Part shown: positions 16,424 to 26,214 of the stretch, one piece after another
Layout of the letters: each line of letters opens with the position of its first letter
How positions within the stretch are numbered: the first letter of the stretch is position 1
Assembly (NCBI RefSeq): GCF_016907435.1
Contig: NZ_JAFBBZ010000001.1
Coordinates: 2,418,001-2,482,000, forward strand
Direction: 5' to 3'
DNA from: Nocardioides salarius
Lineage (GTDB): Bacteria > Actinomycetota > Actinomycetes > Propionibacteriales > Nocardioidaceae
Length of the DNA: 64,000 nt
Made by a program: the position numbers and the translations under genes
The notes under the pieces: generated by a model
What the model was told of the DNA's origin: nothing
Database searches by the model: none
What the model saw: the letters and a program-made list of their open reading frames with translations, nothing else

Positions 16424-17653
16424 CTAAGCGGTTCGGTCAAGCATCTGCTGGACTGCGGCGCGAGCTACGGCGAGCGGGATTCGTTCCTGCTCGACGCGCC
16501 GCACGCCCGTGTAAGTGGGGTCGGCGACGCGCTCGTACAGGTCCCGTTCAGGGGCGGTCAGGAGCCGGTCCGGCTTGGGCCCCAGCGCCTTGATCGGCGT
16601 GCCGTTGGGCTGCATGTTCGTCCCGAACTCCCGGTAGGTCTCGTAGGTGGCCACGTCCATGAGGACGGAATTGACCTCGAGCCCGCAGGCGCGGAAGCCC
16701 GAGAGGATCTCCAGACCCGCGGCGTCCATGTCGCCCCAGTAGATCAGCGTGGGTGCGTTTCGGATCCAGTCGATCGCAGCGATCGTGCCGCCACCCGTAC
16801 CGTCGCCCTCGACCGCGATCCCGCCAGGCACGGGGTGGAAGTTGATGGCCGAGTCCTTGTTCTCGCAGATGATGATGACCTGGGGCTGGTAGGCGGGCCG
16901 GGCTGAGTCGCGGTGGGTGAGCGAGTCGTGGCGACGGTTGCCGGGGTCGGCGAGATAGGCGGCGTCGAGGTAGTTGAAGTGGATCCTGGGCGGGTGGCTG
17001 GGGGTCAGACCCAGGGTGGTGAGTCCGGTGAGCTCGAGCAGGCGTGTCTCGTTGGACTCCAGCCATTTGCCGTGGACGCCCGGGATGGGCACCTGACGGC
17101 GGGTGAGTCCCACCGCGACCTGCGGGTTCGCTGTGATCCATGCGGCCACGCGCAGTAGGAGGTCGAAGTCGACATCGGGCCAGTCGATGACCTTCTTCAG
17201 CAGTCGGGTCGCGGTGGTTTGGGCTTCGTCGTCCTCGAGGTCAGTGCGGCGGGCGAGAGCTTCACGCAGGGCTGCGGCTCGCGCCGCTGCGCGGTCGACC
17301 TGCGCGGGCCAGGGCGCGCCTGCCAGACGTGCGGCGTCTTCGACGGACGGAATGAGCACCGCGCGCGGGATCTCCTGGGAGGTCCGCAGGATCCGCTGAG
17401 CCTCTCCGCGCAGCACCAGGCCCTGCTCGCGAGCCCAGGACCTCAGGGTGAGGATGGCCGGGAAGACCTCATCCCACTGCGTCTCAACGTCCGCGGAACC
17501 GTGGCGGCCCAACGACACCTCCCGCGGCCACGCCGTACCGGACACCGCGTGGGTGGCCCAGTGGTTGGTCAGCGACGACCGCACGGCGTCAGTGACGGCC
17601 GCGGCGGTGAAGCGCTCGGCGACGCGGCTCTTGCTCGTGGACTTGGTGCTCAC
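16424..17653 (-). CDS. jetD: Wadjet system protein JetD (TOPRIM-type nuclease subunit)
   Basis: A 409-residue protein of the DUF3322/DUF2220 architecture. The C-terminal half has TOPRIM features: Glu in IICENKD (about residue 262) and the DxD pair in YWGDMDAAG (about 306-309). In Wadjet systems JetD is the topoisomerase VI-like subunit that cuts plasmid DNA after the SMC complex has extruded it. The ATG at 17653 overlaps the jetC stop (ATGA). It is the last gene of a four-gene operon. Motifs and length look intact. Confidence 0.92.
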   Translation of the reverse strand: MSTKSTSKSRVAERFTAAAVTDAVRSSLTNHWATHAVSGTAWPREVSLGRHGSADVETQWDEVFPAILTLRSWAREQGLVLRGEAQRILRTSQEIPRAVLIPSVEDAARLAGAPWPAQVDRAAARAAALREALARRTDLEDDEAQTTATRLLKKVIDWPDVDFDLLLRVAAWITANPQVAVGLTRRQVPIPGVHGKWLESNETRLLELTGLTTLGLTPSHPPRIHFNYLDAAYLADPGNRRHDSLTHRDSARPAYQPQVIIICENKDSAINFHPVPGGIAVEGDGTGGGTIAAIDWIRNAPTLIYWGDMDAAGLEILSGFRACGLEVNSVLMDVATYETYREFGTNMQPNGTPIKALGPKPDRLLTAPERDLYERVADPTYTGVRRVEQERIPLAVARAAVQQMLDRTA

Positions 17654-20600
17654 GCCGGGTCGTCCTCGGCGTCCTCGTCGGGGTCGTCTTCAGGGTCGCC
17701 GATGTGGTCTCCTCGCTCCGCTGCGGCCTCCGCGTACCGGATCGCCTCCTCACGGTCGATGGGGGTGACGTAGGAGCGCTCGTCCTCTTCCTTCTCGGTC
17801 AGCAGGAACCGCTGTGCCAGCGGCTCGAGGGCGGTGAACTTGTCGACCGGCGCCGCGACGAGCAGCTGGAAGCCCAGCTTCTGCCACGCCTCCATCGAGC
17901 GACCCGCGAACTCGGGGTCGGCCTTCACGAACGCCTCGTCGAGGACCACGAAAGCGAACGAGGGGCGATTCGAGGTGCTGTCTCCGAGCTGGTACCGCAA
18001 CGCAGCGCCCAGGATGAACGCCAACAGCTCCTGGCTCTCGCCACCCGACTGCGTGCCAAGGGTGTCGTAGGTGCCTCCGACGGCCCCAGTGGCGTCGATG
18101 CGGTCGGCTTCGATGTTCAAGTGCTTGCGCACATCCAGCAGAGCAGCACGCGACGGCGCACCCTGCACCGCCTTGTAGCGCACGTCCTCGGGCTTGCGGA
18201 TCTTGGCGAGCAGCACGCGAGCCGACTCGAAGTACGGCATGACCTCGGACTGCTCTAGCTCCTCGGTGCGGCGAGTTGCCAGCGTCTTCAGATCGCGGCG
18301 GAAGTCGGTGACCTCGGCGGGCTGGGCCCGGTCGACGCGGATGTCGAGACGCTCGTGGCGGACACCGAACGGCAGGTCCTCCAGCAGCTTGTTGATGGAG
18401 TACATCCGTGAGGTGATGTCGTCCCACGAGGTGTCGAAGGCGTTGTGCAGCCGCAGCAGCTGCTGCCCCGACCAGTGCGCCAGGTCCTTGCGGAAACGGG
18501 CCTCGGCCTGGTGCAGACCGTAGGACTCGATCTCCTCGAGGATGGCGACGAAGTCGGGGTAGCAGCGCAGGTCCGCTTCCAGCGACGGGTGGTTCTCGCC
18601 CCACTGGGTCAGGTAGTGGCGGAAGCAGCCCAGCAGGGCCATCTCGTGCTCGCTGGCTTGGGCGTTCACGGTCCGCTGCTCCGCGACCAGCTTCTGCCGG
18701 AGGTCGGCGTGCGCCTTGGGCAGCAGCGACCAGTGCTCATCCAGACCGCGGGCGAACCGGCGCAGCAGCTCATCTTGGGCCTCGGTGACCTCCAGGCCCG
18801 CGCGGTCTAGGCGCTCCAGTCGCGGGGTGACGGTGTTGTCCTTCCGTCGCCGGATCTTCTCCCGATCCTCCTCGACGTCCTCCTGCTCCTTCTCCACCTC
18901 ACTGCGCAGGTCGCGCGCAGAGAAGTACTCGCCCTCGGTGGTCTGTGCCTCGAGCTGCAACACAGCCAGCTTGGAGTCTCCGGTGGTGGCGTCCGAGAGC
19001 ATCTTGGCCAGCGTGTCCCGCTTGGTCTCAGCTGCGGCAGCGTCGAGATTCGCCCAGTCCTCGTGCAGCAAGGCGCCGGACGCCTCGTGGCGCCTCATAA
19101 GGCGGTTCTGCTCGGTGTCGAGCGCGTCGAAGCGTGCCGCGGCCTTCTCGATGAGCGGCTCGAGCTCGGCGATCTCCAGGTCGATGGCCTCGAGGTCCAG
19201 CTCGTTGCTGAAGCCGATGATGGCGCGCCGGTTGCGCTTACCTGCCGACCCGCGCTTGCCTCGTCGGGTCTGACCCGCCAGCGTCACCCGCACCTCGGTG
19301 CGGTCAGGTGAGCGCAACTCCTCGGGGGTGCGCACGCACAGCGCGTTCAGGTCCGGCTTGGCCAGCCGATCGCGCAGCCAGCCTTCGAAGGGTGAGTCCT
19401 TGAAGACCAGCTTCCCGCCGACCCGGTCGGCATCGGGGCGGGCCTGCGACATCTCGAACAGCGGCACGCCCTCGAAGTTGATCCGCCCGCGCAGACCTGC
19501 GTTGTCGATCGCCTTGGAGAACTCCTCGAGCTTCTCCTCGTTGATGAGGATGCACGAGGAGACCGGCCACAGGATCGTCTCGATCGCTTCGCGCCACTCC
19601 TCCTGGCCCTCGGCGATGTCGATGAGCTCGGCGCCGTACGGGAGGTCGGCAGGGTCCATGCGCGCGATCTGAGCGGCCTGGTTGCGCACCATGTCCATGC
19701 CGGGGTCAACACGGCCCTGTCGGGATCCGAACGACTCCTTGTCCTGGCGCAGCGTCTCGACCGCGGCCTCCATGTTCCGTTTGTCAGAGATCGCGGCGTA
19801 CTTGTCGTCGTCGAGCTTCTTCTTCGCTGCAGCGAACGCTTCACGCTCGGTCTGCGCCTGGAGGCGCAGGGCGTTGAAGCTCGCCTCGTCATCGGGCAGC
19901 GGTCCCAGCGGGGCGATCCGCGCGGCCAGTGCGCTGCGACGGCTCATCGTCTCTGCGAGCGCAGCCTCTGCGCGGGCTGCGTCGTCCCGCAGGACGCCGA
20001 GCTCGCCGCGGCTGTAGTCATCAAGCGCACGCCGAGCGGTGTCGTGCGCGATCTTCGTGTTCTTCTCGACAGCCTGGGCTGCCGAGAGATCTTCCTCGAG
20101 CGCTGCGCGGCGCTCCCGGTTCGCGTCCCACGCCTCGTCGAGGGCGCGTTCCTCCTCGCGGGCGCACCACAGTGCCCACGGCGACGACTCCGAGTCCAGG
20201 CCGAGGTCCTTGAACGTGCGCTGGTCCCCCTGGGCTGCTTCGACCTTGGCGTGCAGGTCGCGGATGTCACACAGGACCTCGAACTTGCGCCGGTTCAGGT
20301 CGAGGACCTCCATAGCCTCCTCGAGCTTGTCCCACTCCGACAGTGCCTTGTCGGCGTCGGCGAGGGTCTTGGGTGCATCGAGGACGAACTTGGTGAACAG
20401 GTCGTTGATGTTGCGGACCTGCTCGCCGGACTGGATGCGCTCAAGCATCCGCAGCGCGTACTTGGCGCCGTTCGCGTCGGCTCCCCCGATGCCGAGCTTG
20501 GCCGCGATCGTGTCCTGGAATTGGCCGGGCTTCTTGTGGCCCTGGGCGCCTGGGAGCAGGCTCTTGACCGCGATGGCGTTGAAGCGCTCAGGTGCGGCAG

Positions 20601-21210
20601 CGGCGAGCCTCTCCAGATCCACGGGCCCGTCGATGGTGAACATCTTCGGCGGCGCGTCGGAGTCCACGCGCGCCGAGGGCGGGATGTGCATGAGCTTGAG
20701 CGCGGTGAAGCGTCGGCCGGAGGTCGACAGGAACGTCATGGCGATTCCGCCCCACACAGCGCCGTTGGCGCCGCGCAGCTTGCGGATCTCCTTGGTGCCT
20801 GACTCGGTGGTCTTGCGGTCCAGGTGTCCGCGGACGTAGGAGATGTTGCTTCGGCTGCCCTCACCGCGAGCTCGGGACTTCGATGGGTTCGAGGCGGCGT
20901 TGAAGTGCGTGGCCCCGGGCTGGACGAGCGCCAGCCATGCGTCGCCGATGGTGGACTTGCCGGTGCCCGAGCCGCCGGTGAGCAGGGTGGTCGCCCAGTC
21001 GATGTCGATCTCGTGGTGTCCGTCGAAGCCGCCCCAGTTGCACAGCTGGAGACGTTCGGCGCGCCACTGCTCGCCGTTGCGCAGCGCTGTGGCGCTCACG
21101 CCCAGGTCGAGACTCGGCTCGGCCTCCTCATCGACGTGCAGGTCGGTGTCCTCGCGGTCGAGGTTGGTGTCGATGTCGACGCGCATCTGCTCGTCAGTCA
21201 GCTCACTCAT
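17650..21210 (-). CDS. jetC: Wadjet SMC-like ATPase JetC
   Basis: A 1186-residue SMC/MukB-like ATPase and motor of the anti-plasmid complex. Walker A (GGSGTGKST) is near residue 80, long charged helical segments with coiled-coil character occupy roughly 330-970, and the signature SGGESQELLAF (about 1053) and Walker B VVLDEAF (about 1088) are at the C-terminus. The ATG at 21210 gives MSELTDEQM and overlaps the end of jetB by 8 nt; the longer reading to 21342 is a shadow of jetB. All motifs are present, so it is probably functional. Confidence 0.94.
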   Translation of the reverse strand: MSELTDEQMRVDIDTNLDREDTDLHVDEEAEPSLDLGVSATALRNGEQWRAERLQLCNWGGFDGHHEIDIDWATTLLTGGSGTGKSTIGDAWLALVQPGATHFNAASNPSKSRARGEGSRSNISYVRGHLDRKTTESGTKEIRKLRGANGAVWGGIAMTFLSTSGRRFTALKLMHIPPSARVDSDAPPKMFTIDGPVDLERLAAAAPERFNAIAVKSLLPGAQGHKKPGQFQDTIAAKLGIGGADANGAKYALRMLERIQSGEQVRNINDLFTKFVLDAPKTLADADKALSEWDKLEEAMEVLDLNRRKFEVLCDIRDLHAKVEAAQGDQRTFKDLGLDSESSPWALWCAREEERALDEAWDANRERRAALEEDLSAAQAVEKNTKIAHDTARRALDDYSRGELGVLRDDAARAEAALAETMSRRSALAARIAPLGPLPDDEASFNALRLQAQTEREAFAAAKKKLDDDKYAAISDKRNMEAAVETLRQDKESFGSRQGRVDPGMDMVRNQAAQIARMDPADLPYGAELIDIAEGQEEWREAIETILWPVSSCILINEEKLEEFSKAIDNAGLRGRINFEGVPLFEMSQARPDADRVGGKLVFKDSPFEGWLRDRLAKPDLNALCVRTPEELRSPDRTEVRVTLAGQTRRGKRGSAGKRNRRAIIGFSNELDLEAIDLEIAELEPLIEKAAARFDALDTEQNRLMRRHEASGALLHEDWANLDAAAAETKRDTLAKMLSDATTGDSKLAVLQLEAQTTEGEYFSARDLRSEVEKEQEDVEEDREKIRRRKDNTVTPRLERLDRAGLEVTEAQDELLRRFARGLDEHWSLLPKAHADLRQKLVAEQRTVNAQASEHEMALLGCFRHYLTQWGENHPSLEADLRCYPDFVAILEEIESYGLHQAEARFRKDLAHWSGQQLLRLHNAFDTSWDDITSRMYSINKLLEDLPFGVRHERLDIRVDRAQPAEVTDFRRDLKTLATRRTEELEQSEVMPYFESARVLLAKIRKPEDVRYKAVQGAPSRAALLDVRKHLNIEADRIDATGAVGGTYDTLGTQSGGESQELLAFILGAALRYQLGDSTSNRPSFAFVVLDEAFVKADPEFAGRSMEAWQKLGFQLLVAAPVDKFTALEPLAQRFLLTEKEEDERSYVTPIDREEAIRYAEAAAERGDHIGDPEDDPDEDAEDDPA

Positions 21211-22033
21211 CGAGCAGCACCTCGTCCTCGTCGTCGGTGTCACCAAGTGAAGCGCCCGCGGAGAACGCCTCAGGGTGGTCTTCGGGGTTGGTGCTGGAGT
21301 CGGCGTAGAAGGTGCGGAACGCCTCGTCGAGCCTGCGCACATCCTCCAGGCTCAAGAACATCTCGATGGCGGGGTGGATGCGGTAGGTGTCCGGCGAGCC
21401 GGGCACGTTGGGCAGCAGACCGAACTTCGAGCTCACGCGCTCCAGCGAGGAGACGATGCGCTTGGTGGCCGCGGACTTGTTGCCCCACTGAGGCTGCATC
21501 TGCTCGACGTGCTCGATGATCTCGGACTTCTCCACGACCGCGACCGGCTGACCGGCGGCCATCTCGACGTTGTAGCGATGCCGCAGGTACACCAGGATGG
21601 CGGTCTCCTCGCGCGTGAACTTCCGTCCGGTGCCCAGGAGAACGAACTTGCGGCCGTCCTCGGGCTGGGACACATCCGCGGCGTACGCCATGCCGCGCTC
21701 GGGATAGACGTGCAGGTGCTTGAACTGCTCGTGCAGCCGCGAGGTGATGATCTTGCGGTGCTCCATGAGGGTGCGCCACACCTCGGGACGCTCGTCGCGG
21801 GTGATGAAGCGGGCCTTGACCAGGGCGTTGATGGTGTTGCGCTGCTCTAAGGTCAGCACGCCGGTGTCCTCGTCGAACAGCGGCGGCCGGTCCAGTGGGT
21901 CGGCGTCCGGGTCCAGGCCAGCGGTGATGATGGCGTCGACCGCCTCGTCCGAGTCCTCCTCGGAGTCGTCGAGCTCGACGCTCTCGTCCTCGAGCACGGA
22001 CTCGTCGTCGCGGTCCAGGTCGTTCATGGTCAC
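21203..22033 (-). CDS. jetB: Wadjet kleisin-partner protein JetB (DUF4194)
   Basis: A 276-residue MukE-like winged-helix protein with very acidic termini (VELDDSEEDSDEAVD, TDDEDEVLLDE). The core (FITRDERPEVWRTLMEHR, EETAILVYLRHRY) fits DUF4194. It binds the kleisin JetA and the SMC JetC. I chose GTG at 22033: its codon overlaps the jetA stop (GTGA) and GGAG lies 7 nt upstream. The ATG two codons later is the alternative. Confidence 0.9.
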   Translation of the reverse strand: MTMNDLDRDDESVLEDESVELDDSEEDSDEAVDAIITAGLDPDADPLDRPPLFDEDTGVLTLEQRNTINALVKARFITRDERPEVWRTLMEHRKIITSRLHEQFKHLHVYPERGMAYAADVSQPEDGRKFVLLGTGRKFTREETAILVYLRHRYNVEMAAGQPVAVVEKSEIIEHVEQMQPQWGNKSAATKRIVSSLERVSSKFGLLPNVPGSPDTYRIHPAIEMFLSLEDVRRLDEAFRTFYADSSTNPEDHPEAFSAGASLGDTDDEDEVLLDE

Positions 22034-23685
22034 GAGGCAGCTCCGGCCTTCTTCTCGGTCTTGCGCAGTCGGTCGATCAGGTTGCGGTTCAGGCGGACCC
22101 GCGGGCCGAGCAGGACGACCTCGGTGCCGTCGGGTCGGACGCAGCGGAACCGCTCGCGCTCGATGGCACCGTTCGGGTCGAGCTCGGTCAGATCCGCAGG
22201 CACCGACATGTCCGCGTCGAGCGCGGACGTCGAAGCCCCGCTGTTGGCGATGGCTCGGCGTGCCCGGTGCGCCTTCGAAGCAGCACCGGAGAGGTGCATG
22301 AGCCCGATGACCTCGACGGGACGGCGCAGGTCGTCGGGCAGCGACCCGAAGACGTCCCCGACGGTGGGCACCGGGGCGTCCGGCGGGAGGTTGTCCAGGT
22401 CCAGGTCCTCGGCGGCGGTGATCAATGCCGAGCGCAGCGCGCGCAGCGACGGGCCGCCTTGGGAGAGCAGTTTCGCGAACGTCGCTGCCGGGTCGAGCTG
22501 CCGTTGCTTGCGCTCGGGAAGCGGCTCGGGCGGGAGATCGTCGGCGGGGTCGAAGAAAGAGTTGGGCAAGTCGTCGACGTCGTTGCCGTGCGGGAGGACC
22601 TCGCACGCGATCTTGTCCTGGGCTCGTCCGACCTTGAACGAGAACGTCACCGACTTCTCCAGCGACCGCAGCGCCGCGTCCATCGCGATGTCGCGGTCGA
22701 GGTTGTGGGAAAGGATCTGCTCGCGCAGGACGGTGGAGATGGAGTCGCGGGCGTCGAGGACGGAGTCGAAGCCCTGCATCATCAGGAGCAGGAGGTTGCG
22801 CAGGTCGCGCTGCTCGGTCTCGCGCAGCAGCGCTTGGGCCTGCGGGTTGTTCAGCAGAGACTCGATGTTGCGACGCAAGTCGACCTTGGCCTTATCGTCG
22901 CGCAGCAGCTCCATAGCTCCGATGAACGCGCGGCCCTCCGGCGTGCCGTTCATCAGGCCGTTGGCCATGTCGAGGTACTCGATGAGGTGGTCGCCGAGGC
23001 GGCCGGTGTCGGAGTGGAACTTGTTCACCACGACCTGACGCTGGTCCGCCATCCGCTCGATGACCCGACCGAAGTCGCCAGGGAGCGCGCTGAACAGGCG
23101 CAGCAGGTTGTCGAAGCCGTCGATGATGTAGTCGTCGTCGACGGGCTCGAGCTCACCACCCTTGTCGAGGCGATCAAGCTCCGCGGCGCGCTCGTCGATC
23201 TCGGCTTGCAGGATCCGCATGCGCTCGTTGACGTCCGGGTTGATGTTGCGGTTCAACTTCGAGACCGCATCCATGATCGTCCCGACCCGGTGCTCGGAGA
23301 CCCCGGATCGGTCGCGCGTCATGGTGCCGATGTGCGAGAGCGCGGTGAGCGTCGGAGAGGCGATGAAGTAGAAGTCGACGCCGGTCTTGACGTCGCGTCG
23401 CTTGTCGAGGGCATCGGCGTCCATCCAGCGGCGACAGGTGAGCTTGCCGTCGATGGTCGGGGGTGACCCGAACTTGGGGACCTCGATGCCGACCGAGTCG
23501 AGGTCGGCCAGGTACTGCTCGACGCGCCTGTGCAGGACCGGCGCCTCGAGACCTTGGTGCTCGCGGGTGAACGCCAGCCGCAGCACCGCGAACAGCACCT
23601 GCCGGTCGGAGCGGTTCAGGAGCTTGAGCATGGGGCGCTCGAAGGCGCCCTCGATGTCAGCGAACTCGCCGTGGATCTCGCTCAT
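22030..23685 (-). CDS. jetA: Wadjet kleisin JetA (DUF3375)
   Basis: A 551-residue MukF-like kleisin, the first gene of the operon. An N-terminal helical domain (PMLKLLNRSDRQVLFAVLRL) is followed by helices around residues 160-330 and a C-terminal region ending in a winged-helix-like segment. Length and gene order (jetA-B-C-D, each overlapping the next) match type I Wadjet, which protects against plasmids. The ATG at 23685 is preceded by a 500-bp gap in which its promoter must lie; I see no obvious operator there. Confidence 0.9.
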   Translation of the reverse strand: MSEIHGEFADIEGAFERPMLKLLNRSDRQVLFAVLRLAFTREHQGLEAPVLHRRVEQYLADLDSVGIEVPKFGSPPTIDGKLTCRRWMDADALDKRRDVKTGVDFYFIASPTLTALSHIGTMTRDRSGVSEHRVGTIMDAVSKLNRNINPDVNERMRILQAEIDERAAELDRLDKGGELEPVDDDYIIDGFDNLLRLFSALPGDFGRVIERMADQRQVVVNKFHSDTGRLGDHLIEYLDMANGLMNGTPEGRAFIGAMELLRDDKAKVDLRRNIESLLNNPQAQALLRETEQRDLRNLLLLMMQGFDSVLDARDSISTVLREQILSHNLDRDIAMDAALRSLEKSVTFSFKVGRAQDKIACEVLPHGNDVDDLPNSFFDPADDLPPEPLPERKQRQLDPAATFAKLLSQGGPSLRALRSALITAAEDLDLDNLPPDAPVPTVGDVFGSLPDDLRRPVEVIGLMHLSGAASKAHRARRAIANSGASTSALDADMSVPADLTELDPNGAIERERFRCVRPDGTEVVLLGPRVRLNRNLIDRLRKTEKKAGAAS

Positions 23686-24203
23686 GCGCGCGACCTTCTT
23701 GCGTGGACGCTGGGCGCACGCGAGCTGTCGCGGTGCGCGACGTTGCGCTGCTGCATGCGTCCTCCCCTCCTGCCATCAGTGGCCGGTTCGGCCGTTAACG
23801 TCTCCACGCACGGTAAAGGGACTCGCCGACAGGCGCAGGGGACTTCGACAGCCCGTGATGAGCGAGAACGAAAAGAGTGGCTGCGTCGCTTCTCAGAAGC
23901 AGGGCACCGGGCACTCGGGACGGCCGGCGCCTGCCTCCACTGCTGCTGATGCAGCAGTAACCGCGGGCGCCCAGGACGCGTCCAGCCGCGCCGCGCACAC
24001 GGCTGGCCCCGACGTCCAGTGAGAACGGCCGGTGGTCTGATCTGATCTGTTCGACCGGTACCCGCTCATTGGCTGCGGGAGACGGTCGGTCGTCGCTCGC
24101 TAGGTCTGCCTCAGGTGGACATGGGCGCCGCCAAGTTCGCGGCGAAAGGACGCGCTTCGCTCGCGGCGGTGGAGGCCACCGCCTGAGCCGTCAGGCGGGG
24201 CGG
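23686..24203. other. Gene-free stretch upstream of the Wadjet operon
   Basis: No supportable gene in 518 bases; open frames here are short and lack ribosome sites. It contains a perfect hairpin, ACTGCTGC-TGAT-GCAGCAGT, at 23939-23958 without a T-run. The jetA promoter and 5' leader should lie here. Confidence 0.5.
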
Positions 24204-24502
24204 TCACATGCGATCGAGAAGGTCCGCCTTCTTGGCAGCAAACTCCTCATCGGTGAGTACGCCTGCTGCGTGGAGGTCGGCCAACTTCTTGATCTGATCG
24301 GGGATGTCGGCCACGGTCGGCGGAGGCGGGTTGGTGATGCTGACCTGCATCGGCGTGGCGTTCTTGATCACTCCAAGGACGGCGTTGCCAGCCGCCTCTA
24401 GCGCCAGGCCCGCCTTCTCGTCGCCGCTGAGCATCTGGTGCTCCGTCACGAGGGCATGAACTTTGCGGTCGGGACTGCTGCACGAGTAGGTGACAGGTCA
24501 GG

Positions 24503-25429
24503 TCACGCAGCCTGAGTGGTTGTCGTGGTCTCGTTCGTGGTCATGATGGTCTCGTACTCGATGGGGGTCAATCGGCCGAGCGAGGCCTGTCGTCTGCGTC
24601 GGTGGTAGGTCCGTTCGATCCAGGTCACGATCGCGATCCGGAGCTCTTCGCGGGTGGCCCAGGTGCGCCGGTCGAGGACGTTCTTCTGCAGCAGCGCGAA
24701 GAAGCTCTCCACGGCGGCGTTGTCGCCGGCGGCGCCGACGCGGCCCATCGATCCGACCATGGCGTGGCGGTTCAGTGCATGGACGAATTTTCTGCTTCGA
24801 AATTGGGATCCGCGGTCGCTGTGGACCACGCAGCCGGCGACGTCGCCTCGTCGGGCGACGGCGTTGTTGAGTGCTGCGACGGCCAGGCGGGACTTCATTC
24901 GTGAGTCGATGGAGTAGCCCACGATCCGGTTGGAGTAGACGTCCTTGATCGCGCAGAGGTACAGCTTGCCCTCGCCGGTGCGGTGCTCGGTGATGTCGGT
25001 CAGCCACAACTCGTTGGGAGCGTCGGCGTCGAACTCGTGGCGGGTCACGCCGTGCTTGTCGACCACGGCGCATAGGCCGTCGTGGACCGGCGGGCCTGGC
25101 TTCTTGGCCTTGCCGCGCTTGGGCTTGCCGAACGCGCTCCACCAGCCGTTGCTCGAGCAGATCCGCCACGCGGTGCGTTCTGCCATCGACTCGCCCGCCT
25201 CGAGGGCTTCATCGACCAGGAAGCGGTAGCCGAACTCGGGGTCATCGCCGTGGGCGTCGAACAGCGCGTTGGCCCGGTAGGCCTCGACCAGCTCGGCGTC
25301 GTTGACCGGGCTGGCCAGCCAGCGGTAGTAGGGCTGACGAGCGATCTTGAGCACCCGGCACGTCACCGTCACGGGCACCCGGATCGGGGTGTCCTTGGCG
25401 GCCAGCTCGCGGACGAGCGGGTACATCAT
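24503..25429 (-). CDS. IS3-family transposase OrfB (rve integrase core)
   Basis: 308 residues with an HTH_21 region (about 10-70; CRVLKIARQPYYRWL) and the DDE core: Asp in LWLTDITEH, Asp in VVHSDRGSQF and Glu in AAVESFFALLQKN with the following Lys. Its ATG overlaps the OrfA stop in the sequence GGAAAATGATG, a site that would also allow a -1 ribosomal frameshift to make the OrfAB fusion usual for IS3. Intact. Confidence 0.93.
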   Translation of the reverse strand: MMYPLVRELAAKDTPIRVPVTVTCRVLKIARQPYYRWLASPVNDAELVEAYRANALFDAHGDDPEFGYRFLVDEALEAGESMAERTAWRICSSNGWWSAFGKPKRGKAKKPGPPVHDGLCAVVDKHGVTRHEFDADAPNELWLTDITEHRTGEGKLYLCAIKDVYSNRIVGYSIDSRMKSRLAVAALNNAVARRGDVAGCVVHSDRGSQFRSRKFVHALNRHAMVGSMGRVGAAGDNAAVESFFALLQKNVLDRRTWATREELRIAIVTWIERTYHRRRRQASLGRLTPIEYETIMTTNETTTTTQAA

Positions 25430-25728
25430 TTTCCCGGCAGATTGGCCTGGGAGAGATAGGCCGCCGCGCGGCGCAGGACCTCGTTCTCCTGCTCCAGCAG
25501 CCGCAACCGCTTACGAAGCTCGCGGTTCTCAGCAGCCTGCTCGCTCGTCGGGCCGGGCTTGGCGCCGTCCTCGACGTCGGCCTTCTTCATCCACCCCGTC
25601 AGACAGGACTCGCTGATCCCGAAATCAGCAGCGATCTGCTTGAGGTGGACGCCTGGCTCACGGCTGCGCGCGACGCGCACGACGTCGTCACGGAACTCCT
25701 GGGGATAGGGCTTGGGCACGGTGTACAT
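25426..25728 (-). CDS. IS3-family transposase OrfA (helix-turn-helix)
   Basis: 100 residues starting MYTVPKPYPQEFRDD. A helix-turn-helix (VHLKQIAADFGISESCLTGW) is followed by a leucine-zipper-like stretch (ENRELRKRLRLLEQENEVLR). It binds the terminal repeats. An in-frame GTG at 25755 is an alternative start, since GGAAGG directly abuts the ATG. Confidence 0.88.
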   Translation of the reverse strand: MYTVPKPYPQEFRDDVVRVARSREPGVHLKQIAADFGISESCLTGWMKKADVEDGAKPGPTSEQAAENRELRKRLRLLEQENEVLRRAAAYLSQANLPGK

Positions 25729-26214
25729 CCTTCCAGCGGCACCTCTCGGCACCACAGATCAGATGTCACCTACTCGTGCAGCAGTCCCGTCAGTTGCGAT
25801 CGTGAGCGAGAGGGTCCGCCGTTGAGAGGATGAGAGCGGTCCACCGGCCCATACCTGACCGACGCCGCTTCGATCCTGCGTCTGCTGCTGGAACTTGATC
25901 GAGTGCAGCTTCTCGTAGGGTGTGAGGGGCGTCATCATCTTGCTGACGCGGACGAACCCGTTGTCGTAGATCTCGACTTTGGTGAAGCCGAATTCCTTCT
26001 GGATCGTTCGGTCGCCCGCCGCTACTGCGCCGTCGGCTGCCTGTGCCTTCTTGCTGTCAACCTGGGCTTCAATTTTGCCCTTCGTGTCTCGCCACCACGA
26101 CTTCTTCTCCTCAGCCATGCTGCAATCTTTGCTCAACCTTCCCCCGCGCGCACACCATGACGCAGAGTGCGCAGTGAATCGCGGCGGAGTGACTCACGAC
26201 CACGACGCGTTCGC

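Larger units (their letters stand above)
24471..25788 (-). mobile_element. IS3-family insertion sequence (1318 bp) with 25-bp perfect terminal repeats
   Basis: The left end (24471-24495, GGGACTGCTGCACGAG...) and right end (25764-25788) are exact inverted copies. GTC flanks both sides (24468-24470 and 25789-25791), a 3-bp target duplication normal for IS3. It encodes OrfA and OrfB on the minus strand. Confidence 0.92.
24204..26118 (-). pseudogene. SHOCT-domain protein gene split by an IS3-type element
   Basis: The 5' part (26118-25789, ATG start, MAEEKKSWWRDTKGKIEAQV) encodes a PH-like/DUF4429-type region (KVEIYDNGFVRVSK, YEKLHSIKF). The 3' part (24467-24204) encodes a C-terminal SHOCT motif (IKKLADLHAAGVLTDEEFAA) that ends ADLLDRM. 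Removing 24471-25788 and one GTC duplicate joins the codon ending at 25789 to that starting at 24467 in frame, giving LTIATDRKVHALVTEHQ and an original length of 197 residues. SHOCT proteins are often small membrane- or oligomer-associated proteins of unknown role. Either half may still be translated. Confidence 0.85.

Noticed and set aside
16424..17653. Reading JetD as a topoisomerase VI or repair protein of the host
   Set aside because: Its position as the last of four coupled jet genes and the DUF3322/DUF2220 layout favour the Wadjet nuclease subunit.
24204..24449. Free-standing 81-residue SHOCT protein
   Set aside because: The frame joins that of the region beyond the IS3 element exactly in phase after removal of the IS and one GTC, so it is the 3' half of a split gene.
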